Assembly (NCBI GenBank): GCA_049724395.1
Contig: JAUGWO010000025.1
Coordinates: forward strand, 33,981-97,980
Direction: 5' to 3'
DNA: 64,000 bases
DNA from: Spongospora subterranea f. sp. subterranea
Taxonomy: Eukaryota > Endomyxa: Phytomyxea > Phytomyxea > Plasmodiophorida
Part shown: piece after piece, positions 57,647 to 64,000 of the stretch
Layout of the letters: each line of letters starts with the position of its first letter
Position numbering within the stretch: position 1 is the first letter of the stretch
Made by a program: the position numbers and the translations under genes
Notes under the pieces: generated by a model
What the model was told of the DNA's origin: nothing
Database searches by the model: none
What the model saw: the letters and a program-made list of their open reading frames with translations, nothing else

Positions 57647-59640
57647 TTACAGCGACACCGCCCCTATTGGTAGTGAGTCTATCGAACTACATGATCGGCG
57701 ATTGTGACCAGAGCGGCCACATAAACCACAAACACGTTGTCGTCGTTCTGCATTCTCGAAACCAGAAGGATCTCTTCGTGTCGAAGATACAGGACCCAAC
57801 CGAGCGACTGACCCTTGAGGTCGTCCTCGAGCGGTAACTTGTTCTGGATTTTGAATGAAGTTGGTATCTCTTCGTATGCTTGTTAAAACGTTGACGCCTT
57901 CCTGTATAACTCGCTGGCGATGAGGTGGCAACGATTGGTAAGTTGCATCCAGTTCCGACAGAGCTTGAGCAAATGTCTGTGGACTATCTTGTAGAGAAAC
58001 TCCAACAGGAATGCTCAGTCGCCAATTACAGTGAAAATCTTGGGGGTTTAGCACAGAGTTTTGACGTATCAGTTCTTTCATCATATGAGAACACGGAATT
58101 CCCATAGTCAGAAATAAAACATTGGAGCAATGATCGTCACCAGATAGCTCTTTTGCCTTCTCATATTCCTTGTGAGCTTTGCGCAGCGCAAACTGTGAAA
58201 TCTCTCGGTTGGCATTCCCCCAAAACGGGATTTGATGGGTCAGCAGCGCATTGGATTTGTCATACTCGATTTTTTGGGAAATAGAGTGGAGATGATGATC
58301 TACTGCTAAACAAATCTTGCTGTAAACACTTTTGAGGTCACCGGTGGATACCCGGATCCACGATTTCAGCGATGAGTGCATACCTTCAACTCGAGAAGTT
58401 GCAGTGTTCCCAAAATGCAGATAATGTTTAGTCCAAGCGATAATAAACATCTCCTGATGAGGAAGCCATGTTTCCTTGAGGTAACTGATCACTGCAGCAG
58501 GATACTCCAATTCTAGGTTGGTTAGTTCTGTTTGAAAGACGGCTTGATCAACTGAGTAAATTACGTTTGTCCAGTCCCTCAAGAACTGCTGGAAAGTGTC
58601 GTTGTTCACGAAATGCCTTTTCGTCTTGGCTAGTACATTCTTCTGAATATGCCATATACATAACAATATGGTCGGGTTCGCAAACGAGAGTTCACTCCTG
58701 ATGGCATTGATTAGTGCTAATTCCCGGTCAGTCACGTATTATCATCATACGTTTGGAAATGCGTCTTGACAAAATACATTCCGAAGTTGTCGCAAGGCCC
58801 ATTTATAATCCTGTTCGGTTTCACTTCTCATAAACACGAAACAGATTGAAAAAGACATGTTAACCGGAGTGACGCCGACAACGTGCAGTAAAGGCATCCG
58901 AAAACTAAGAGAACGGTTGAGTTTTAGCGGGAGAAGCAGGTAAAATTTTACCGATTGGTTTTGTAAGTAGCATCAATGAGAACGGTATGGTGATATTGTC
59001 TCGCCAGTTTGATCGAAGAAGACGGTGCAAAGAAGAGATGAGTTATACGACGGTGATCGTCGTATTGGTAAGCATGCAATACATTATCTGTGATTAACTG
59101 GTCTAATAATGCCTCAATGGGGCTTCTTCCTGATAATTCTGATGTCCTTATTCGCTTGACAATATTGTAGACGTCCTGAGAAATCACGGCTATTCCAGGA
59201 TATCGCTGACGCAAAGCGGCAATGATCGTTTTAGGCTGAGCACCAGCTTGATTCATATCGCCTATCAAAGCTTTCTGTTCATCATTCAACGTCCGAGCTG
59301 AGGAAAATGTAGAACTTTCAGTGGCCGGCTGGTGGTTATGTTCATCGCAGATCAAGTTCAGCGACCATTTGGTAAGGTCATTATTGGCTTGAATTATTGC
59401 AGACCAGGGACAGTTCATTCTATTGGTACTCGTACATTTGATACGCGTATCGCTGTCGAGAAGCGGCCGAGAGTTGCAGTAGGATCGACCGTGCTGACAG
59501 ACTAGCCATACCTTGTATATGGAACCGGAGCTGTTGCGTTTGGACCGACGTTTGTTAATATTGTACCCTGCTGCGTGCATCTGGCTTTTAAAGACTTGGA
59601 AGGTTTCCTCAACCGTTGACAAAAGAGAAGAGGATTCCAT
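57647..59640 (-). CDS. MULE transposase (FAR1-DDE-SWIM-zinc knuckle)
   Basis: Start ATG at 59640 (MESSSLLSTVEETFQVFKSQ). Domains in order: FAR1-type DNA-binding domain (VWLVCQHGRSYCNSRP, MNCPWSAIIQ, ICDEHNHQP); DDE catalytic domain with first Asp in LIDATYKTNR (about 58960), second in TDRELALINAIR (about 58730) and Glu in SRVEGMHSSLKSW (about 58390-58350); SWIM-like CSNVLFLTMGIPCSHMM (about 58110); a CCHC knuckle CGLCGRSGHNRRSC near the end; stop TAA 57647. A 47-nt intron (GTAAAA...TCTTAG) follows the first Asp, after which FRMPLLHVVGVTPVNMSFSI restores the domain. Between FCQDAFPN and VTDREL sits a 15-base in-frame stretch (GTATGATGATAATAC) with three stop codons. It is a small insertion or an extremely short intron. 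Otherwise all catalytic residues are present. Confidence 0.9.
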
Positions 59641-59679
59641 CGAGATAACGAGCTGTGACCTGAGTGGTAATGTATAATT

Positions 59680-59771
59680 GTGTGATTTATAAGAAAATGC
59701 GTACCAGGGGTGTCCACCGACCAATTTGGGGTGTCCACCGACCAATTTGGGGTGTCCACGGACCCGACGCG
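59680..59771. repeat. Right terminal inverted repeat of the MULE with 21-bp subrepeats
   Basis: Reverse complement of the left terminus (57501-57568, ending AAATGCGTACC...TTATAAATCAC), lengthened by one extra 21-bp unit TGTCCACCGACCAATTTGGGG. Confidence 0.9.
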
Positions 59772-59826
59772 TTAAAAAATGGATCACCCAATTCTTCTCT
59801 ATTGATGATGAAACATACACTCAAGA

Positions 59827-59885
59827 GTATATTACTCCCTCTGTTCGGAAATAAAGGTCCTGTTTGAAAAAGGTGCGTGGATTAA
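59827..59885. other. Mariner/Stowaway-like terminal sequence, single end
   Basis: TTACTCCCTCTGTTCGGAAA, continuing ATAAAGGTCC, resembles the CTCCCTCYGTTC...ATAAAGG ends of Stowaway/mariner elements, preceded by TA. The matching opposite end is not seen as a single copy. Instead the inner part (GACCTTTATTTCCGAACA in reverse) is repeated many times at 60630-60870. Confidence 0.4.
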
Positions 59886-60289
59886 GGTTGTTTTATGCGC
59901 AACCTCGTATCATAGAACTGGATAATGACGCGCGCGTCAAGTGCTTTGCTCTCCCGATGTTTTCGGAGGGCATCTATTGACATGGAGAAAGATAAGCTTA
60001 AAGACATGTTTTTAACTCTCCAGCAATGCAGTATGGAGATCATGAAGGTCACTTTCAACTCTCCAGCAATGCATGATGAAGATCATGAAGGTCAAGGGGG
60101 GCAACAATTATAAGATGCCTCACATGGGCAAGGAACGGCTCAGGCGCCAAGATGATGTTCCAGACAATTTACCCTGCGACATTGCAGTTTTGCATCAAGC
60201 AAAGCAGGATGCACAGAGTGGTGATGAATTAAAATTCTTCAATGGACCGGTTTTTCAAACTTTTCTCGCAAACCTTGATGCAAATCCTG

Positions 60290-60600
60290 AAACCTTAGGC
60301 CTACGTTCTCACCTTGCCGCACATCCCAAATTAGGCCTACGTACTCAAACCTTGACGCAGAATCCTCAAATTAGGCCTACGTACTCAAACCTTGAGCGCA
60401 CATCCTCAAATTAGGCCTACGTACTCAAACCTTGATGCAAATCCTCAAATTAGGCCTACGTACAAACCTTGACGCAAATCCTGAAATTAGGCCTACGTAC
60501 TCAAACCTTGACGCCATCCTCAAATTAGGCCTAAAACCTTGACGCACATCCTCAAATTAGGCCTACGTACTCAAACCTTGACGCAGGATGCACTGAGCTT
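60290..60600. repeat. Degenerate copies of the 39-bp repeat
   Basis: About eight imperfect units containing ATTAGGCCTACGTACTCAAA with varying lengths (for example 60381, 60423, 60451). They follow the first coding-like segment and are less regular than the main array. Confidence 0.85.
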
Positions 60601-60627
60601 TGATTGTGCAGAACGTACTCAAACCTT

Positions 60628-60868
60628 GATTTCCAACATTAAAAATAGGTGCGTGAGACCTTTATTTCCGAACATTAAAAATAGGTGCGTGAGACCTTTA
60701 TTTCCGAACATTAAAAATAGGTGCGTGAGACCTTTATTTCCGAACATTAAAAATAGGTGACTGAGACCTTTATTTCCGAAATTTAAAAATAGGTGCGTGA
60801 GACCTTTATTTCCGAAATTTAAAAATAGGTGCGTGAGGTGCGTGAGACCTTTATTTCCGAAATTAGGC
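60628..60868. repeat. 36-bp tandem repeat, about 6.5 copies
   Basis: The unit contains AAAAATAGGTGCGTGAGACC and TTTATTTCCGAAC(A/T)TT. It is repeated about every 36 bp from 60628 and ends by joining ATTAGGCCTACGTACG of the other repeat family. Its inner part is the reverse of the mariner-like end at 59827, so the array may have grown from a transposon end. Confidence 0.9.
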
Positions 60869-61152
60869 CTACGTACGTGATTTTGTGTCACCTATTTGCG
60901 CTGTTTTTGGAGGGCACCTATTGACATGGAGAAAGATAAGCTTAAAGACATGTTTTCAACTCTCCAGCAATGCAGTATGGAACAATTATAAGATGCCTCA
61001 CATGGGCAAGGAACGGCTCAGGCGCCAAGGTGATGTTCCAGACAATTTACCCTGCGACATTGCAGTTTTGCATCAAGCAAAGCAGGATGCACAGAGTGGT
61101 GATGAATAAAATTTTTTCAATGGACCCGTTTTTCAAACTTTTCCCGCAAACC

Positions 61153-63233
61153 TTGACGCAAATCCTCAAATTAGGCCTACGTACTCAAACCTTGACGCAA
61201 ATCCTCAAATTAGGCCTACGTACTCAAACCTTGACGCAAATCCTCAAATTAGGCCTACGTACTCAAACCTTGACGCAAATCCTCAAATTAGGCCTACGTA
61301 CTCAAACCTTGACGCACATCCTCAAATTAGGCCTACGTACTCAAACCTTGACGCAAATCCTCAAATTAGGCCTACGTACTCAAACCTTGACGCAAATCCT
61401 CAAATTAGGCCTACGTACTCAAACCTTGACGCAAATCCTCAAATTAGGCCTACGTACTCAAACCTTGACGCAAATCCTCAAATTAGGCCTACGTACTCAA
61501 ACCTTGACGCACATCCTCAAATTAGGCCTACGTACTCAAACCTTGACGCAAATCCTCAAATTAGGCCTACGTACTCAAACCTTGACGCACATCCTCAAAT
61601 TAGGCCTACGTACTCAAACCTTGACGCAAATCCTCAAATTAGGCCTACGTACTCAAACCTTGACGCACATCCTCAAATTAGGCCTACGTACTCAAACCTT
61701 GACGCACATCCTCAAATTAGGCCTACGTACTCAAACCTTGACGCACATCCTCAAATTAGGCCTACGTACTCAAACCTTGACGCACATCCTCAAATTAGGC
61801 CTACGTACTCAAACCTTGACGCACATCCTCAAATTAGGCCTACGTACTCAAACCTTGACGCAAATTCTCAAATTAGGCCTACGTACTAAACCTTGACGCA
61901 ATCCTCAAATTAGGCCTACGTACTCAAACCTTGACGCAAATTCTCAAATTAGGCCTACGTACTCAAACCTTGACGCAAATCCTCAAATTAGGCCTACGTA
62001 CTCAAACCTTGACGCACATCCTCAAATTAGGCCTACGTACTCAAACCTTGACGCATCCTCAAATCCTCAAATTAGGCCTACGTACTCAAACCTTGACGCA
62101 CATCCTCAAATTAGGCCTACGTACTCAAACCTTGACGCACATCCTCAAATTAGGCCTACGTACTCAAACCTTGACGCACATCCTCAAATTAGGCCTACGT
62201 ACTCAAACCTTGACGCACATCCTCAAATTAGGCCTACGTACTCAAACCTTGACGCACATCCTCAAATTAGGCCTACGTACTCAAACCTTGACGCACATCC
62301 TCAAATTAGGCCTACGTACTCAAACCTTGACGCAAATTCTCAAATTAGGCCTACGTACTCAAACCTTGACGCACATCCTCAAATTAGGCCTACGTACTCA
62401 AACCTTGACGCAAATTCTCAAATTAGGCCTACGTACTCAAACCTTGACGCAAATCCTCAAATTAGGCCTACGTACTCAAACCTTGACGCAAATCCTCAAA
62501 TTAGGCCTACGTACTCAAACCTTGACGCACATCCTCAAATTAGGCCTACGTACTCAAACCTTGACGCAAATCCTCAAATTAGGCCTACGTACTCAAACCT
62601 TGACGCAAATCCTCAAATTAGGCCTACGTACTCAAACCTTGACGCACATCCTCAAATTAGGCCTACGTACTCAAACCTTGACGCAAATCCTCAAATTAGG
62701 CCTACGTACTCAAACCTTGACGCAAATCCTCAAATTAGGCCTACGTACTCAAACCTTGACGCACATCCTCAAATTAGGCCTACGTACTCAAACCTTGACG
62801 CACATCCTCAAATTAGGCCTACGTACTCAAACCTTGACGCAAATCCTCAAATTAGGCCTACGTACTCAAACCTTGACGCAAATCCTCAAATTAGGCCTAC
62901 GTACTCAAACCTTGACGCACATCCTCAAATTAGGCCTACGTACTCAAACCTTGACGCACATCCTCAAATTAGGCCTACGTACTCAAACCTTGACGCACAT
63001 CCTCAAATTAGGCCTACGTACTCAAACCTTGACGCACATCCTCAAATTAGGCCTACGTACTCAAACCTTGACGCAAATCCTCAAATTAGGCCTACGTACT
63101 CAAACCTTGACGCAAATCCTCAAATTAGGCCTACGTACTCAAACCTTGACGCACATCCTCAAATTAGGCCTACGTACTCAAACCTTGACGCACATCCTCA
63201 AATTAGGCCTACGTACTCAAACCTTGACGCAAA
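61153..63233 (+). repeat. 39-bp minisatellite, about 53 copies
   Basis: The unit begins TTGACGCAAATCCTCAAATT and ends AGGCCTACGTACTCAAACC. It is very homogeneous; the main variation is CAAATCC/CACATCC/CAAATTC. There is one 6-bp insertion near 62052 and one unit with two single-base losses near 61888-61901. Because 39 is divisible by 3, two plus-strand frames stay open through the array (LTQILKLGLRTQT and DANPQIRPTYSNL). The second joins the downstream gene in frame. Homogeneity implies recent expansion or ongoing conversion. Confidence 0.97.
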
Positions 63234-64000
63234 TTTCGGCAAATTTGCGTTTGCGCGATTTCTGGAAGTCACATGTCGAAATCCAATGTCGTCGTCGCCG
63301 TTGCTGGACGCGTTCTTGCATGCACAAGAAAAAGCATTGGCTGCGGCCGATGCTTTGGCCAATGCTCCGGCCAATGCCGATCTCCGGGATGCCGCCGACC
63401 GCGCCGCCGCCGCCCGTGACTCAGCTGAGCGAGTCTACCTGGCGCCGCCCCACGCCACAAGTACGTTTGCCATAATTTCACATTATTGCCGAAAATCTTA
63501 CCTGCTCTGTCTAATTACTTTAGCGAAAAAACAGAAGGCGTACAAGATGCTGAGTGTGGCTTCATCATGCCGAAAATATCTGGATGCAATTGCTGCAAAG
63601 TTGGCGTTTTTCTACGATTTTGACACAAGTCGCACGGCACCTACAATTGGCGACGTTTTGCGTGCGCGCGATGGAAGGAGTTGGGGGTTCAGGCTTTTAT
63701 CCATACGTGTAACCGTTTGGGATGATGAAGGGTATGAACGCACTATTGCAAAGGGATCGCCTCTTATTCAAACGCCCCTACCCAATCTTTTCACTGATGA
63801 TGAGTGGAAAACGATTCGCGAATTCAACTTCGATATTAACGAAAAAAATCATAGCGCACGCATTCCGGAAGATTCTCGTGGAAATCCTTACATCGTCATC
63901 CCTCACGCTAAGTTTACACCAGAACAGGTCAAATTTCTGACAACTTATCGGTCACAAAAGCTCAGATTTTCTCCCGCCCTATATCCTGCGAGTGAAGGAT
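61897..64000 (+). CDS. Unknown repeat-bearing protein gene, runs off the window
   Basis: One frame is open from 61897, through about 34 repeat units read as DA(N/H)PQIRPTYSNL, to the last base of the window with no stop. The repeats end in NLDANFGKFAFARFLEV. The first ATG is at 63286 (MSSSPLLDAFLHAQEKA), so a product starting there needs no repeat. A product with repeats needs an upstream spliced start, for which KERLRRQ...NGPVFQTFPANLDANP at 60990-61155 is a candidate. After MSSS comes an alanine-rich helix (ALANAPANADLRDAADRAAA), a GTACGT...TTTAG intron-like 63-bp stretch (63461-63523) that is also open, and a globular part with KLAFFYDFD, RDGRSWGFRLLSIRVTVWDD, DEWKTIREFNFDI and PYIVIPHAKFTPEQVKFL. 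No family recognised. Confidence 0.6.

Larger units (their letters stand above)
57501..59771 (-). mobile_element. Mutator-like DNA transposon (MULE), nearly complete
   Basis: A 2.27-kb element with terminal inverted repeats. The left end begins GGCGTCGGGTCCGTGGACAC (57501); the right end closes GTGTCCACGGACCCGACGCG (59771). The repeats extend about 68 bp on the left and 90 bp on the right. The right one carries an extra pair of 21-bp subrepeats (TGTCCACCGACCAATTTGGG at 59711 and 59732). TTAAAAAA flanks both sides (57493-57500, 59772-59779), an 8-bp target-site duplication typical for the group. Between lies one FAR1/MULE transposase gene on the minus strand. High similarity of the ends and intact duplication suggest a young insertion. 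Confidence 0.92.
59965..61152 (+). repeat. Two direct copies of a coding-like segment, about 250-325 bp
   Basis: Segment 59965-60290 and segment 60905-61152 share TTGACATGGAGAAAGATAAG, CTCTCCAGCAATGCAGTATGG, AAGATGCCTCACATGGGCAA and the reading KERLRRQ.DVPDNLPCDIAV, LHQAKQDAQSGDE, then NGPVFQTF.ANLDANP. The first copy has a longer middle (two extra GATCATGAAGGT-type pieces). Each copy leads straight into 39-bp repeats. In the first copy GDELKFFNGPVFQTFLANLD reads through; the second lacks one base near 61106 relative to it. This looks like the N-terminal part of a gene family member, duplicated in tandem. Confidence 0.8.

Noticed and set aside
61153-63233. The array as a CRISPR
   Set aside because: Units are directly adjacent with no variable spacers, the unit is 39 bp throughout, and the surroundings are eukaryotic with spliced genes.
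60970-63475. Two long plus-strand open frames of the 13-residue repeat LTQILKLGLRTQT (308 and 514 codons) as a real protein
   Set aside because: The unit length is a multiple of 3, so open frames arise automatically. This frame does not connect to the downstream gene reading, while the alternative frame DANPQIRPTYSNL does.

Overview
The window is nuclear DNA of a small-genome, flagellated, single-celled eukaryote. Genes are close together, lie on both strands and are cut by many short GT-AG introns, mostly 45-65 nt and a few over 100. An outer-arm dynein intermediate chain and a centrosomal NEDD1-type protein imply a flagellum with a basal body. Introns, gene content and transposons would fit a rhizarian (plasmodiophorid-like), chytrid-like or related protist. 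I cannot name the lineage from sequence alone.

Layout. 1-3.3 kb: no recognisable gene, two tandem repeats. 3.3-6.4 kb (-): exocyst subunit Sec6. 7.8-12.1 kb (+): cohesin subunit SA/Scc3, converging on NEDD1 (12.2-14.8 kb, -). 15.0 kb: tRNA-Ser(CGA), followed by a 330-bp tandem duplication that begins inside the tRNA 3' end. 15.9-16.7 kb (-): unknown two-helix membrane protein. 17-22.3 kb: gene-poor, with a 35-bp array and a diverged inverted repeat. 22.3-36.2 kb (-): kinesin-14, dynein intermediate chain 1 and a large single-pass membrane protein with an Asp-box, perhaps CatSper-auxiliary-like. 36.8-39.3 kb (-): an unknown basic protein and a mitochondrial YqeH/NOA1 circularly permuted GTPase. 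39.8-43.3 kb: retroelement fossils, namely Penelope-type fragments and a short broken Ty1/copia element with identical terminal repeats. 44.8-48.4 kb (+): COPI-associated/WW protein and a DDX21-type DEAD-box helicase. 48.4-51.4 kb: two inverted repeats, one a 98%-identical 140-bp foldback. 51.4-56.0 kb (+): a very large unknown secretory or membrane coiled-coil protein with an internal duplication. 57.5-59.8 kb: a nearly complete Mutator-like DNA transposon inside a 56-bp tandem repeat. 59.8-64 kb: a complex repeat region ending in a 53-copy, 39-bp minisatellite. That array is read in the same frame as a protein gene running off the window end.

How the genes fit together. Three neighbouring genes, NEDD1, kinesin-14 and DNAI1, serve microtubules, and the large membrane protein may act on the flagellar membrane. 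The exocyst subunit and the COPI-associated protein belong to vesicle traffic, cohesin SA to chromosome segregation, DDX21-like to nucleolar rRNA work, and NOA1 to mitochondrial ribosome assembly. The most unusual signal is the in-frame minisatellite with its unknown gene at the right edge. Gene limits and exon joins were derived by eye and are approximate where stated.
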